64,000 nucleotides of DNA from Brevibacillus sp. DP1.3A (GCF_013284245.2 NZ_CP085876.1:458501-522500); one strand, 5' to 3'; counted from the first letter of the stretch, positions 8,255 through 17,215 are shown. The notes: generated from the sequence alone by a model not told the origin. A program made the numbers and translations.

Positions 8255-8303
8255 AGGCTTCTTGCTGGGCACGCTTGTGCTTGGTGGGGAGCCTTTTTCA
8301 TGA
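8255..8303 (+). terminator. Intrinsic terminator after the FAD dehydrogenase gene
   Basis: Imperfect long hairpin with outer arms AGGCT/AGCCT, an inner GGCAC/GTGCT-like stem, and TTTTT. Confidence 0.7.
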
Positions 8304-8416
8304 CAGAACAACATCAGGAAAGTAATGATCCCGATGTCACGAGGAACTAGGCAGAAGCGTATTGTATAGAAGGGCCAATAATCAAACCACGACCTTTTGT
8401 TGGCATGGAGGTATCT

Positions 8417-8743
8417 ATGTTTTTTTGTGATGATGACGATACCGCTGTAATAGCACTTTGGATTATTTCGATTGGCTTTGTCATACTCGCCATTGATAAA
8501 ACAACGAAATTAAGTCAAAAGCCTGCTTGCGGAAATGCGACTTCGGCGCAACCGCTGATCCAATCGAACAAGAAAGCCAATGGGAAGAATAAGAATGGCA
8601 ATGACAATGACAATGACAAAGATGATGATAGGCAATTCAAACGAATTGAACAGCAAATGGCTCAATTACGAGACAGTATGCAAGATATAAAGAAGAATTT
8701 GCAGGAGAAGCCATCCAAAAACGGAGGGAAGAAGGATGATTGA
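8417..8743 (+). CDS. Small membrane protein of unknown function
   Basis: A 108-residue protein: an acidic start (FFCDDDD), one hydrophobic segment at about residues 10-27, a Lys/Asn/Asp-rich low-complexity linker (about 50-75), and a helical, possibly coiled-coil tail. The ATG at 8417 is 5 bases after GGAGG. The next gene starts inside its last codons (8-bp overlap). No family recognised. The architecture (membrane anchor plus charged coiled coil) is shared with its neighbour, suggesting the two proteins interact. Confidence 0.6.
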   Translation: MFFCDDDDTAVIALWIISIGFVILAIDKTTKLSQKPACGNATSAQPLIQSNKKANGKNKNGNDNDNDKDDDRQFKRIEQQMAQLRDSMQDIKKNLQEKPSKNGGKKDD

Positions 8744-9011
8744 CAAAAATCTGGCGAATGAGCTGGCAGCGGTAGGCGGGTGGATCGCTGTTCTGGCTGC
8801 CTTCCTATCGGCTATAGGCACGACTGGACAGGTGGAACCGGATCAGGATACTTCTACAACGAACGTAGCAAATGACAAAGAATCAAATGAGTTGAAAAAA
8901 CAAGTGCTGCAACAGAAAAAACAATTGCAAAAGCAACAGATACAGCTTGAATTGATTCAATTGGAACAAGAGCTCAACACCATCATCCATAGTACAAGGA
9001 AAAATGGCTAA
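8736..9011 (+). CDS. Small membrane-anchored coiled-coil protein of unknown function
   Basis: A 91-residue protein with one hydrophobic segment (about 11-28) followed by a Gln/Lys/Leu-rich coiled coil (about 50-85). It overlaps the preceding gene by 8 bp, so the two are translationally coupled. It is followed by a terminator at 9014. Function unknown; a membrane-linked structural or sporulation role would be speculation. Confidence 0.6.
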   Translation: MIDKNLANELAAVGGWIAVLAAFLSAIGTTGQVEPDQDTSTTNVANDKESNELKKQVLQQKKQLQKQQIQLELIQLEQELNTIIHSTRKNG

Positions 9012-9013
9012 CA

Positions 9014-9056
9014 AAAAATGACTTCACCAAATTGCTTTTGGGCGAAGTCATTTTTT
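9014..9056. terminator. Bidirectional intrinsic terminator
   Basis: AAATGACTTC (9016-9025) pairs with GAAGTCATTT (9044-9053), with T-runs on both strands, between convergent genes. Confidence 0.85.
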
Positions 9057-9061
9057 ACTTA

Positions 9062-9475
9062 CTACGATGTCTGCAAATTATCATTCATTTTCTTCAGTAC
9101 GCGGTTAAAGATAGCGAGTTCTGCTTCGTCAAGGCCGCGGAGTGCCAGTTCCTCTTGCTCTTTGGCGGCCTCCAGCCATTCCGGGAACCGTTCGACTGCT
9201 TGTGGAGACAGGGACACATAGCGCTCACGCTTGTCATCACCCTCTGAGCGAATAATCCAGCCCATCTCTTCCAATCGGGTGAGTGTCCGGGTAATCGTCG
9301 GCGCTTCCACATTCAGGTAGTTACTCAATTGAACCTGGGTGAGCGATTCACGATAATGCAAGCAAAGGATAATCCCCCATTGCGAACTGTATAATCCCAT
9401 GGGAGACATAGTCCCATTTAATGATTTGCTGAATATTCTTGCGGTTTGGCTAATTCGATGACCATAATATTGCAT
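9062..9475 (-). CDS. MarR-family transcriptional regulator
   Basis: A 137-residue protein with a winged helix (about residues 35-100: LTQVQLSNYLNVEAPTITRTLTRLEEMGWI) and the wing sequence DDKRERYVSLS, both typical of MarR. ATG 9475 is preceded by TGGAGG at 9 bases; the longer in-frame reading lacks a site. Members of this family usually repress an adjacent exporter or stress gene, but the nearest candidates here point away or are unrelated, so its target is unknown. Confidence 0.85.
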   Translation of the reverse strand: MQYYGHRISQTARIFSKSLNGTMSPMGLYSSQWGIILCLHYRESLTQVQLSNYLNVEAPTITRTLTRLEEMGWIIRSEGDDKRERYVSLSPQAVERFPEWLEAAKEQEELALRGLDEAELAIFNRVLKKMNDNLQTS

Positions 9476-9612
9476 GAGTATATACCTCCAGGAAAGCTGG
9501 TCCGATATATCGTACACTTTATTGCTTAAGTAAATATGTACAATAACATACTAGCAGTTTCGGACATATAAGTAAACGTTTATTCGATGGCGAAATAATG
9601 GATTTTCTGACA

Positions 9613-9655
9613 CAAATAAAATCAGGCGAGTGTCATGGAAGAAGACACTCACCTG
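9613..9655 (-). terminator. Intrinsic terminator for the DUF3298 gene
   Basis: On the minus strand CAGGTGAGTGTC pairs with GACACTCGCCTG (one mismatch), followed by TTTTATTT. Confidence 0.65.
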
Positions 9656-9676
9656 GGTGGAAAATACGGTGGAGGA

Positions 9677-10294
9677 TTAATCTGCGGACAAGATACTCAA
9701 TGGTCCTTTTTCATTGATGAGCGGCTCCAGTTCATAGACCGAGATGGGGAACATGGGGAAACCGACGTAGTAAGGTGTAATTTCGTACAACTGAAAGTAG
9801 ATGACCAGCGATTTGTCGGCGAGGTAATAATCTTGATCGGGTTTAATCGAAGTAAAGCCATTGAGTGTGGGGATGCTTCTTTCTTTGATTTGACGCTTGA
9901 TGTTTTCGGAAAGCACCTTGACGTAATCGCTTCCTGGCTTGAATAATTCACGCAGCGTATACAGCTTGCCTGTTTGGATATCTGCGGTGATCGACCCGAG
10001 GAAGGTCATGCCGTGAGCCATTTGTGGTGTGTAGGCGTAGTTGCTCAGCACGACACTGAAAATGCCGCGTTCGTTTGTCTTGATTTCGTAGCTTCCTTGC
10101 ATTTCTGTATTTCCCGGTACCTGGACCCGTTGTTGCTCGTGAATTAAGCCTTGAACCGTTTGATAAATCGCCCGGTTGATATCTTTTTCCGCTTGTTGGT
10201 TGGCTAGGCCTGCCAATTGTGGATAGTAAATCGTGGTGTTCGGACGGCTAATCGTCCGTGTCAGCACAGTAGCTGGCAATTGATTGAGTTCCAC
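9677..10294 (-). CDS. DUF3298/DUF4163-domain protein
   Basis: A 205-residue protein. An N-terminal DUF4163-like region (about 10-100) is followed by a C-terminal DUF3298-like region (about 110-200, with TLNGFTSIKPDQDYYLADKSLVIYFQLYEI and the family's ending near YELEPLI). These domains occur in RsiV-type anti-sigma factors and in extracellular enzymes. Here neither a signal peptide nor a membrane segment is visible, so it may be cytoplasmic. Start GTG 10294 has ACGGAGA 4-9 bases ahead. It is a single gene between a MarR regulator and a chemoreceptor, with no functional context. Confidence 0.7.
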   Translation of the reverse strand: MELNQLPATVLTRTISRPNTTIYYPQLAGLANQQAEKDINRAIYQTVQGLIHEQQRVQVPGNTEMQGSYEIKTNERGIFSVVLSNYAYTPQMAHGMTFLGSITADIQTGKLYTLRELFKPGSDYVKVLSENIKRQIKERSIPTLNGFTSIKPDQDYYLADKSLVIYFQLYEITPYYVGFPMFPISVYELEPLINEKGPLSILSAD

Positions 10295-10397
10295 TTTTCT
10301 CCGTTTGCCTCCTGTACGTGAGAGTTGTGTAATAGCCTATTCGAAATTGTTTTTGGCTGTTCTTACTTTTTTCACAAATTTGGCAAAGGTTTGGCTA

Positions 10398-10403
10398 TAT
10401 AAT
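10398..10403 (+). promoter_or_regulatory. -10 element for the chemoreceptor gene
   Basis: A perfect TATAAT about 47 bases ahead of the start. I find no good -35 at normal spacing, and no clear sigma-D signature. Confidence 0.35.
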
Positions 10404-10449
10404 GGGGAAAGAATCCGATACATAAGTAAAAAGGAAAAGGGGGGCAATT

Positions 10450-11925
10450 ATGATTCAATTGATTCGCAATACCTTGACTGACAAAGAAGGCTTTATGATT
10501 TTCATCCTATGGAATCATTTGTGGATGGCAGGACTCATTGCCTACCAAGTGGATGTGAACTTCTGGAAAGTGACGTCCTTGGGATTGCTGGTCACTCTAA
10601 TTGTTTCGCCGTATTATTTCATTCGCAAAGATAGTCATGTGATTCGTTATCTGGTTGCAATCGGACTTATGTTTTATGCTATTTCCTTCGATCACTTTAC
10701 CGATTACCAGGAGGTTACCTTCCTCGCCTTTATCGTCATGGGCTTTTTGGCAGCCTATTTGGACTGGAAGCTGGTAGTTACAGCGGGAATCGCCCAAATC
10801 ATCGTTACGATTGTCGGATTTTATACGGGAACCTACGAGATTTTCGAAGGTGATTTTTCGGAGCTCAATTTGCTTATGCGTATTGTCACGATTCTCATGA
10901 TGATGGGAGCCGTCACGTATCTGTGTCTCGCCGGACAAGCCTCCTTGCGAAAAGCTGATGACGCAAGGCAGGAAGCGGAAGAGAAGGAGCGCCGTCTGGG
11001 AGAAATGCTTTTGAACATCCAGCAAATGACGGAGCAGCTGGATCGTACAAGCGATCATGTGCATGAGCATGCGGAAGGTACGAAGCGCAATACAGATGAA
11101 ATGATGGTAGCCTTTAAGGAAGTCGCCACAGGTATGGAATCGCAGGCGAATTCTACGGTGAAAATCGAAGAAGAGGTTCAATCCATCGACCAGGAAATCG
11201 AGGAAGTCACAACACAGACCAACGCAATGAAATCGGAATCGCAACAAAACAACCGTCGTCTGACAGACAGCGTTCAGATGATGAACGAGCTGTCCTCGCA
11301 GATGGAGCAAATTGTGCAGGCAGTCAATGTAGCAGCCTCTACGATTCACCAGCTCAATCGACAGGCGAATCGCGTAGAAGAAATTGTTGGCGCTATTAAT
11401 CAGATCGCGACACAAACGAATCTCTTGGCGCTGAATGCGGCGATTGAATCGGCGCGTGCAGGCGAGCATGGACGTGGATTTGCTGTTGTAGCGGATGAGG
11501 TACGCAAGCTGGCGGAACAAAGCGCGACAGCTACGCAGGAAATTACCGACATTCTGAAATCTCTCCATCAGGAAAGTGAGAATGCGGTGCAGCATATGAG
11601 CAATGGAGAAACGTCTGTTGCAAAAGGCCAAGAGCTGGCCGTGAAAACAGTGGCCTCCATTGAAGCAGTGCGTGCCGGGATGATGGCCTTCTTGGAAGCA
11701 GCTGATCAAGTAAGCTCCAGCATGGACCGGGTAAAAGTGCGTTCCGGAGAAGTTGCCATCGAGATGTCGACTATTACAGCCGTAACCGAGGAATCCGTAG
11801 CCAACTTAGAAGAGCTGTTTGCGACAGCAGAAAACCAGCATCAAAAAGTGCGTGAGATTACGGAAGAGCTGGGCGAGCTGAATACGTTGTCTCATCGTCT
11901 CCAGCAAACCTTTCACGTAAATTAG
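10450..11925 (+). CDS. Methyl-accepting chemotaxis protein with six-helix membrane sensor
   Basis: A 491-residue protein. The first ~175 residues form about six hydrophobic segments with no extracytoplasmic ligand domain and no clear HAMP. The rest is a coiled-coil signalling domain with the highly conserved hairpin tip ([43 protein letters not shown], about residues 315-358). It signals to CheA/CheW. A membrane-embedded sensor suggests detection of membrane state, energy or a lipophilic cue, but the signal is unknown. ATG 10450 follows AAAAGGGGGG. Confidence 0.88.
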   Translation: MIQLIRNTLTDKEGFMIFILWNHLWMAGLIAYQVDVNFWKVTSLGLLVTLIVSPYYFIRKDSHVIRYLVAIGLMFYAISFDHFTDYQEVTFLAFIVMGFLAAYLDWKLVVTAGIAQIIVTIVGFYTGTYEIFEGDFSELNLLMRIVTILMMMGAVTYLCLAGQASLRKADDARQEAEEKERRLGEMLLNIQQMTEQLDRTSDHVHEHAEGTKRNTDEMMVAFKEVATGMESQANSTVKIEEEVQSIDQEIEEVTTQTNAMKSESQQNNRRLTDSVQMMNELSSQMEQIVQAVNVAASTIHQLNRQANRVEEIVGAINQIATQTNLLALNAAIESARAGEHGRGFAVVADEVRKLAEQSATATQEITDILKSLHQESENAVQHMSNGETSVAKGQELAVKTVASIEAVRAGMMAFLEAADQVSSSMDRVKVRSGEVAIEMSTITAVTEESVANLEELFATAENQHQKVREITEELGELNTLSHRLQQTFHVN

Positions 11926-11934
11926 TTAAAGGTT

Positions 11935-12100
11935 GTTTAAAAAGTCGTATTTTGATCACGAAGTAGTTCTGAAAGCTGATTCGGCATCGAAATTGACGTT
12001 CACCTTCGAAGTCCGGTGCTCATGTAGGTCTCCTACACTCCGCTCCTCCTTCTTCAGGTTCTCGCCAATTTCTCGGTGCTGAAAAGACGACTTTTTAAAC
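11935..12100 (+). repeat. 166-bp dispersed element R, copy 1
   Basis: Perfect 13-bp terminal inverted repeat GTTTAAAAAGTCG (11935-11947) / CGACTTTTTAAAC (12088-12100). A second copy of the same length lies inverted at 37859-38024, and a fragment at 13569-13596. The interior is conserved, including the stretch read on the minus strand as EERSVGDLHEHRTSK. No transposase is present, so it is MITE-like. It sits directly after the chemoreceptor stop codon and could also act as a terminator-like hairpin. Confidence 0.75.
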
Positions 12101-12148
12101 TTCAAATTCGATTCACTTTTAGAAGTGTTTGGAATTGAGAAAAAAGAA

Positions 12149-12176
12149 TTGCATTTTTGAACCGTTCTGCTAGAAT
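12149..12176 (+). promoter_or_regulatory. Promoter of the SAM riboswitch leader
   Basis: TTGCAT (12149-12154), 16-bp spacer, TAGAAT (12171-12176); start expected near 12183, just ahead of the aptamer. Confidence 0.6.
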
Positions 12177-12207
12177 GAATTCCATTGTAACTAAATATAT
12201 TCACCTA

Positions 12208-12328
12208 CCTTATCTAGAGCGGCGGAGGGACTGGCCCGATGATGCCCGGCAACCACTGATCATGTCTATGCATGAACAGAAAGGTGCCAATTCCTGCAAA
12301 ACCTGTACCATGGTTTTGACAGATGAGG
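12208..12328 (+). ncRNA. SAM-I (S-box) riboswitch
   Basis: P1 CCTTATCT (12208-12215) pairs with AGATGAGG (12321-12328). The S-box core is present: CTAGAGCGGCGGAGGGACTG, GCCCGATGATGCCCGGCAACC, then AAGGTGCCAATTCC and a P4-like hairpin. The P1 3' strand is also part of an antiterminator: GAGGAAGAG (12325-12333) can pair with CTCTTCCTC (12352-12360). SAM binding would stabilise P1, free the terminator and switch transcription off. It controls the BMP transporter operon. Confidence 0.93.
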
Positions 12329-12348
12329 AAGAGAACGGCTACGTACGC

Positions 12349-12377
12349 AAACTCTTCCTCCGGGAAGAGTTTTTTTG
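12349..12377 (+). terminator. SAM riboswitch terminator
   Basis: AAACTCTTCC pairs with GGGAAGAGTTT, followed by TTTTTT; mutually exclusive with the antiterminator that uses 12325-12333. Confidence 0.9.
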
Positions 12378-12403
12378 TTTTATTTGTAAAAGGAAAGGGG
12401 GTA

Positions 12404-12447
12404 ATAAACGAACGATAAATATATTTTATAAGATAATATTCGTAAAT
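12404..12447. promoter_or_regulatory. Convergent pair of PurR-like boxes
   Basis: ATAAACGAACGAT (12404-12416, plus) and ATTTACGAATATT (read on the minus strand, 12435-12447) each match the PurBox AWWWCCGAACWWT at 11 of 13 positions. They are inverted and 18 bp apart, near the 16-17 bp reported for Bacillus PurR operators. They lie just upstream of a second promoter (12452-12480). Confidence 0.5.
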
Positions 12448-12451
12448 AGTA

Positions 12452-12480
12452 TTGAAAAATTGGGTAAAAAGCCGTACATT
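12452..12480 (+). promoter_or_regulatory. Possible second promoter of the BMP operon
   Basis: TTGAAA (12452-12457), 17 bp, TACATT (12475-12480), between the SAM riboswitch terminator and the gene. Transcripts starting here would bypass the riboswitch and be controlled by the adjacent PurR-like boxes. Confidence 0.45.
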
Positions 12481-12530
12481 ACCTAATAGGATAAAGAAAA
12501 ACGTAAAGTTCGGATAGGGAGAGATACATC

Positions 12531-13559
12531 ATGAAGAAGTTATTGCTGGCATTAACGACATTCGCAGTATTGGCAACAGGGTGCTCGACTGGCACAAGCG
12601 CACCTGCAGATCAGCCAGGAGGACAATCAGCAGGACAAGAGGGCGCGGCCAAAAAGCGAATTGCCTTGATTTTGCCCGAGAAAATCGGTGTGAATCCGTT
12701 CTTCCAACAAATGGATGAGGGTGCGAAGAAAGCCGCACAAGAGCTGGGCGCAGAAGTGAAAACGATTGAATCTACGGACCATGGAGCGATTGAAGAGAAT
12801 CTGCGCGTGGCTGTTGCAGAAAATTATGATTTGATCATCACTTCTTCCTTTACATCAGAGGATGCATTGAAAAAAGTAGCTACCGAAAATCCTGACCGTA
12901 ATTTTGCGATTATTGATACTGTAGTGGATTTGCCAAACGTTCGCAGTGTTACCTTCCGCGAGCAGGAAGCGGCTTACCTGGTGGGAGCAGCAGCAGGTCT
13001 GGCAACGAAAACGAACAAAGTAGGTATGGTTGTCGCTCTTGATATTCCGCAGTTGAAAAAATGGACAGTTGGCTTCGAAGAGGGCTTGAAAGCGACGAAT
13101 CCAAAAGCAGAGCTGATGGTCAACTATGTAGGTAGCTTCACTGACCCGGCAAAAGCGAAGGAATTGGCTTTGCTCCAAGCTTCCAAAGGCGCTGACTTCA
13201 TTAACGGTGCAGCAGCAGTAGGAGACCTCGGCGTTTTCGAAGCAGCGAAGGAAAAAGGCTTCTTCACAGCAGGTCAGGACGTTGACCGTACCACGATTGA
13301 TCCAGAGCATATTGTTCTGTCCCAATTGAAAGGGACCGACGCGGCAGCTTATGAAACGGTGAAGAACTTTGTAGAAGGAACGTTCAAACCAGGTGTTGTG
13401 GCGTACGGCTTGAAAGAAAAAGGTGTTGGGGTAACCTATGTCACGCACGAAAGCAAAACGCCACTGAACGCTTTTATTGGACAAGAAGTGGTGGATAAAG
13501 TGAAAGCGATCAGCGATGAGATTGTAGCTGGCACTCGCAAAGTACCAGACCAGTTCTAA
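12531..13559 (+). CDS. BMP-family substrate-binding lipoprotein (nucleoside ABC transporter)
   Basis: A 342-residue lipoprotein. The signal peptide ends in the lipobox LATGC (Cys18), followed by a Ser/Gly/Gln-rich linker to about residue 42 and a BMP (basic membrane protein) fold, with motifs such as AVAENYDLIITSS and FREQEAAYLVGAAAG. Characterised BMP proteins bind purine and other nucleosides. It is the first gene of an operon with an ATPase, two permeases, a sulfite-oxidase-fold enzyme and a nucleoside phosphorylase. The SAM-I riboswitch and PurR-like boxes upstream suggest the ligand is a purine nucleoside linked to methionine, such as methylthioadenosine or adenosine. That specificity is inference. 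Confidence 0.88.
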   Translation: MKKLLLALTTFAVLATGCSTGTSAPADQPGGQSAGQEGAAKKRIALILPEKIGVNPFFQQMDEGAKKAAQELGAEVKTIESTDHGAIEENLRVAVAENYDLIITSSFTSEDALKKVATENPDRNFAIIDTVVDLPNVRSVTFREQEAAYLVGAAAGLATKTNKVGMVVALDIPQLKKWTVGFEEGLKATNPKAELMVNYVGSFTDPAKAKELALLQASKGADFINGAAAVGDLGVFEAAKEKGFFTAGQDVDRTTIDPEHIVLSQLKGTDAAAYETVKNFVEGTFKPGVVAYGLKEKGVGVTYVTHESKTPLNAFIGQEVVDKVKAISDEIVAGTRKVPDQF

Positions 13560-13568
13560 AAAGGTAGC

Positions 13569-13596
13569 TCGGTGTTGAAAAGCCAACTTTTTGAAC
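13569..13596 (+). repeat. Remnant of element R
   Basis: TCGGTGTTGAAAAG followed by CCAACTTTTTGAAC resembles the terminal ~28 bp of copy 1 (12073-12100). Only the right end is present, directly after the lipoprotein stop codon. Confidence 0.5.
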
Positions 13597-13629
13597 GTTT
13601 ATTTATAGCTTGTGCACAGTGATGGATGT

Positions 13630-13655
13630 GACCGACTACGGCTGTGTAGTCGGTC
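13630..13655 (+). other. Intercistronic hairpin
   Basis: GACCGACTAC pairs with GTAGTCGGTC (10 bp, 6-base loop) with only a weak T-tract. It lies between the binding-protein gene and the ATPase gene, where such hairpins often give partial termination or stabilise the upstream mRNA so the lipoprotein is made in excess. Confidence 0.55.
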
Positions 13656-13697
13656 TTCCATTTTCATAAAAGGACGTACAGAAATGAGGGAGTGGGA

Positions 13698-15227
13698 ATG
13701 ACCGATCGCTTGGAAATGAGGGCCATGACCAAGAAGTACGGAGATTTTACCGCCAACGACAAGGTGTCGTTCTCACTGGCAGCAGGAGAAGTCCACGCGA
13801 TTGTCGGGGAAAATGGAGCGGGCAAAACGACACTGATGCGGATGCTGTACGGGATGGAGCAGCCGACGTCGGGAGAGATCGTGTTAAATGGCAAGCCAGT
13901 TGTTTTCCGCGGACCAGAGGACGCGATTCGAAATGGAATCGGGATGGTTCACCAGCACTTTATGCTCTTCGGAGAATTCAGTGTGACTGAAAATATCGTG
14001 ATCGGATACGAGCCGAATCAAGCGGGTTTTTTCAAAAGAAATGACGCGGAGGACAAGGTGCGGGCTCTTAGTGAGCAGTATCGCATTCCGATTCAGCCGC
14101 AGGCCAAGGTAGCGAATTGCTCGATTGGGGAACAGCAACGGGTCGAGATTCTGAAGGTTCTGTATCAGGGTGCGGATATTATCGTGCTGGACGAGCCGAC
14201 CGCTGTACTTACCCCACTGGAGGTACGCGACCTGCTGCAAACGATTCGAAACCTGGCCGAGAGCGGCAAGAGCGTCATTTTGATTACACATAAGTTGCAG
14301 GAGGTCATGGAGGTAGCTGATCGTATTACGGTACTGCGCGGAGGCAAAGTGACGGGAACGGTATCCCGTACAGAAACCAATGCGGACGATTTAGCCAGAC
14401 TGATGGTCGGACGTGAATTGCAGGAGCTAGCTGAGCGAGTTCCTCTGGATAAAGGCCCTTTGTTGCAGGTGGAGAATCTCACGGTTCGAGAAAAGCAGAC
14501 ACTGCTTGATCAAGTCAGCTTTACCGTGCACCACGGGGAAATCGTAGGAATCGCAGGTGTTTCCGGGAATGGTCAATCCGAGCTGCTGCAAGCGATCAGC
14601 GGCTTGCGAGCGGCACAGGAGGGAAAGGTGCGGTTAGGCGGCAACGACGTGACGAACAAATCAGTTGCCACCATTCGGGATGCCGGCTTGGCGCATATTC
14701 CGGAGGATCGCTACCTGTGGGGAACGGCCAAACTCTCAAGCGTCGAGGAAAATGCGTTGATGGGCTATCAGCGAAAGCCTGCTTACAACCGTCGCGGCGT
14801 TGTTTTGCGGGAGAAATTCCGCCAAGTCGTAAAAGGCTGGGTTGAGCAGTTTGCCATCAAGACAGGCTCCCGACAATTGCAGGAGCTGGCAGGGAATCTG
14901 TCAGGTGGAAACTTGCAAAAGCTGATCGTAGCAAGGGAGCTCGGACAGGAAACCCCGTTTTTGATTGCGGCTGAGCCTACGCGAGGGGTAGATATCGGTG
15001 CCATGGAGTACATCCATCAGGCGCTGATCGAAAAGCGCAATCAGGGAGACGGGATCTTGCTCGTCTCCTCCGAGTTGTCCGAAATTCTCGCCTTGTCTGA
15101 CAGGATTTTGGTCATGTATAAAGGGCGAATCGCTGGAGAGCTTTCACGCCTGGAGGCAACCGAAGAAAAAATCAGCGTGATCATGGCGGGAGGAAGCATT
15201 CATGGCAGCAATCAAAGAGCTATCTAA
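13698..15227 (+). CDS. ABC transporter ATPase with two nucleotide-binding domains (nucleoside type)
   Basis: A 509-residue fused double ATPase typical of BMP and sugar CUT2 systems. The first domain has Walker A GENGAGKTT (37-45), a divergent signature CSIGEQQRVE and Walker B IIVLDEPTAVLTP. The second domain (from about 255) has a degenerate P-loop region GVSGNGQSE, signature LSGGNLQK and the AAEPTRGVD switch. ATG 13698 has GAGGGAG ahead; an in-frame GTG six bases upstream overlaps that site. It overlaps the next permease gene by 26 bp. It powers nucleoside uptake with the two permeases. Confidence 0.88.
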   Translation: MTDRLEMRAMTKKYGDFTANDKVSFSLAAGEVHAIVGENGAGKTTLMRMLYGMEQPTSGEIVLNGKPVVFRGPEDAIRNGIGMVHQHFMLFGEFSVTENIVIGYEPNQAGFFKRNDAEDKVRALSEQYRIPIQPQAKVANCSIGEQQRVEILKVLYQGADIIVLDEPTAVLTPLEVRDLLQTIRNLAESGKSVILITHKLQEVMEVADRITVLRGGKVTGTVSRTETNADDLARLMVGRELQELAERVPLDKGPLLQVENLTVREKQTLLDQVSFTVHHGEIVGIAGVSGNGQSELLQAISGLRAAQEGKVRLGGNDVTNKSVATIRDAGLAHIPEDRYLWGTAKLSSVEENALMGYQRKPAYNRRGVVLREKFRQVVKGWVEQFAIKTGSRQLQELAGNLSGGNLQKLIVARELGQETPFLIAAEPTRGVDIGAMEYIHQALIEKRNQGDGILLVSSELSEILALSDRILVMYKGRIAGELSRLEATEEKISVIMAGGSIHGSNQRAI

Positions 15228-16272
15228 GTCATTGGTTCAGCCGTTATTGGCTGTCGTCATCGGTTTGTTGACCGGGGCGCTGGTCATTGCTGCAGTTGGC
15301 GAATCGATCTTGGGCACCTACCAGGAAATGTGGAAAGGGGCCTTTGGCAGTTTTTATTTCTTTACGTCTACATTAGCGAGAGCTACGCCTATCATGCTGA
15401 TTGCCCTGGGTCTTTCCCTCGCATTTCGGGCAGGGGTATTCAACCTGGGGGCGGAAGGGCAAATGGTGCTGGGTGCCGTCAGTGCTGCGTTAGTCGCGAT
15501 TTACTTGCCAGCACCGGGAATGATCAAAATTGTGGCGGGTATTTTTGCAGGAATGGCAGTCGGAGGGTTCTGGGCGTTGTTGCCAGGTTTTATGGAAGCC
15601 CGTTTTCGCATTCCGTTGCTCATCTCTACGTTGCTCTTTAACTACATCGCGGTATTGTTTGCGAGCTATCTCGTGACAGAGCCGTTCCGGGATCGCTCGG
15701 GTTCTGCGGCACTGGCACAGACCGTCATGCTGGAGAAAAGCGCTTGGCTTCCGAAGCTGTTTGCCGGGATGAGCGTGCATGCAGGTTTTTTGTTTGCGAT
15801 CGTTGCAGCGCTGCTGTTGTTCTGGGTACTTCGGTTTACGCCTTTTGGCTATGAAGTGAAGATGCTGGGTCAAAACTCGCTGTTTGCTCAATACGGAGGA
15901 ATTAATCGCATTCGGGTGATGCTGACCGGGATGTTTGCCAGTGGAGGACTGGCTGGCTTGGCGGGAACCGTTGAGGTAATGGGGGCGCACTATCGTTTTG
16001 TTGACGGTGCCCTGAGTGTACCTGGGTTCGCCTGGACGGGCCTGATGGCAGCGCTGCTTGCGAACTCGCACCCGCTTGGCATCATTGTGACTTCGATCCT
16101 GCTTGCTGCTTTTCAGACAGGAGCCATGGGTGTAGAGCGCAATACGGATGTGCCTTTGGAGCTGGCAAGTGTTATACAAGCCGTATTGATTTTGTTCATC
16201 TCTGCCAAGTTCAGCTACGACTGGTGGAAAAAGCGGAAGGCAAAAGGAGGGGAATCGCATGGAGCTCTTTGA
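15202..16272 (+). CDS. ABC transporter permease, nucleoside type (first subunit)
   Basis: A 356-residue polytopic membrane protein of the BPD_transp_2 family, with many hydrophobic segments and the conserved ALGLSLAFRAGVFNLGAEGQM stretch (about residues 66-86) found in BMP-associated permeases. It starts inside the ATPase gene (26-bp overlap, GGGAGG ahead) and overlaps the next permease by 14 bp, so all are translationally coupled. The two permeases should form a heterodimeric channel. Confidence 0.87.
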   Translation: MAAIKELSKSLVQPLLAVVIGLLTGALVIAAVGESILGTYQEMWKGAFGSFYFFTSTLARATPIMLIALGLSLAFRAGVFNLGAEGQMVLGAVSAALVAIYLPAPGMIKIVAGIFAGMAVGGFWALLPGFMEARFRIPLLISTLLFNYIAVLFASYLVTEPFRDRSGSAALAQTVMLEKSAWLPKLFAGMSVHAGFLFAIVAALLLFWVLRFTPFGYEVKMLGQNSLFAQYGGINRIRVMLTGMFASGGLAGLAGTVEVMGAHYRFVDGALSVPGFAWTGLMAALLANSHPLGIIVTSILLAAFQTGAMGVERNTDVPLELASVIQAVLILFISAKFSYDWWKKRKAKGGESHGAL

Positions 16273-17173
16273 TTGGTCCCTCCTCAGTTCTACCATTCGG
16301 ATGGTCACGCCGATCTTGTTGGCAGCTTTGGGTGGAGCGCTCTGCGCACGTGTCGGAATTTTTAATGTAGGCCTGGAGGGCTTGGTACTGGTCGGTGCCT
16401 TTTCCGCGATTGTCGGCAATCATTTTACCGGGAATCTGATTCTGGCTGTTTTGATTGCTGCGCTGGTCAGCATTGTCTTTTCGCTCTTGTTCGCGTACAT
16501 GACGATCAAGCTTAGGGCGAATGAAATCGTCGTCGGTGTGGCGATTAACTTTCTCGCGCTCGGGTTGACGACATTTGCACTGCGGGCGATCTTCGGTGTC
16601 AAAGGAGCGTTTTACGATAAGGATATGGCTGGCTTGCCAACCGTCGAGATTCCTTTCATTCACGATATTCCGGTCATCGGAGGCATTGTCTCTGGTCATT
16701 CGCCGCTCGTGTATTTTGCCTTTTTGGCTGCCATTCTGTTGTATGTGTTCTTTTATCGGACGGTTACGGGCTTCCGCGTCCTCGCAGTTGGTCTGAATCC
16801 CGTTGCGGCGCGCAGTCTCGGTCTGAAAGTGACGGGACTTCAGGTGCTGGCGATTGTGATGAGTGGCGCATTGTGCGGGATTGCAGGGGCACAGCTTTCA
16901 CTGGGGCAAGTTACGATGTTTACAGAAGGTATGACGGCTGGCCGGGGCTTTATCGCATTGGTAGCGATGATGATGGGGCAGTCACATCCACTCGGTATTT
17001 TGGCTTCGAGCTTTTTGTTCGGGTTGATGGATGCCCTTAGTATTCGATTGCAGGGCTTTTCGCTTCCGACGCAATTTACGGCCATGCTGCCATACGTGCT
17101 GACGATTGCGGCAATGTTCTTCTTGAAGAACAAGAGTCAGATCGGTAGCGACAATCAGCAGAGCACCCGTTAA
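16259..17173 (+). CDS. ABC transporter permease, nucleoside type (second subunit)
   Basis: A 304-residue membrane protein of the same permease family, with the paired motif ALGGALCARVGIFNVGLEGLVL near the N-terminus (about 22-43) and a GLNPVAARSLGLKV cytoplasmic loop. The start ATG 16259 lies in the end of the previous gene and follows AAAGGAGGGG. It pairs with the 15202 permease. Confidence 0.87.
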   Translation: MELFDWSLLSSTIRMVTPILLAALGGALCARVGIFNVGLEGLVLVGAFSAIVGNHFTGNLILAVLIAALVSIVFSLLFAYMTIKLRANEIVVGVAINFLALGLTTFALRAIFGVKGAFYDKDMAGLPTVEIPFIHDIPVIGGIVSGHSPLVYFAFLAAILLYVFFYRTVTGFRVLAVGLNPVAARSLGLKVTGLQVLAIVMSGALCGIAGAQLSLGQVTMFTEGMTAGRGFIALVAMMMGQSHPLGILASSFLFGLMDALSIRLQGFSLPTQFTAMLPYVLTIAAMFFLKNKSQIGSDNQQSTR

Positions 17174-17215
17174 ACAACAGGCCATATAGACAGCGAAGAC
17201 AAGGGGAAATGCGAT

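Noticed and set aside
10597..11709. Minus-strand open frame of 370 codons opposite the chemoreceptor gene
   Set aside because: Pure shadow of the conserved chemoreceptor coding sequence; no ribosome binding site or family features.
11956..12204. Minus-strand frame of 82 codons spanning element R copy 1
   Set aside because: Its similarity to the tail of the first EcfA is due to the repeated DNA, not to a shared protein domain.
15490..16699. Minus-strand open frames opposite the nucleoside permease genes
   Set aside because: Composition is Arg/Gln/His-rich, typical of an antisense reading of membrane-protein codons.
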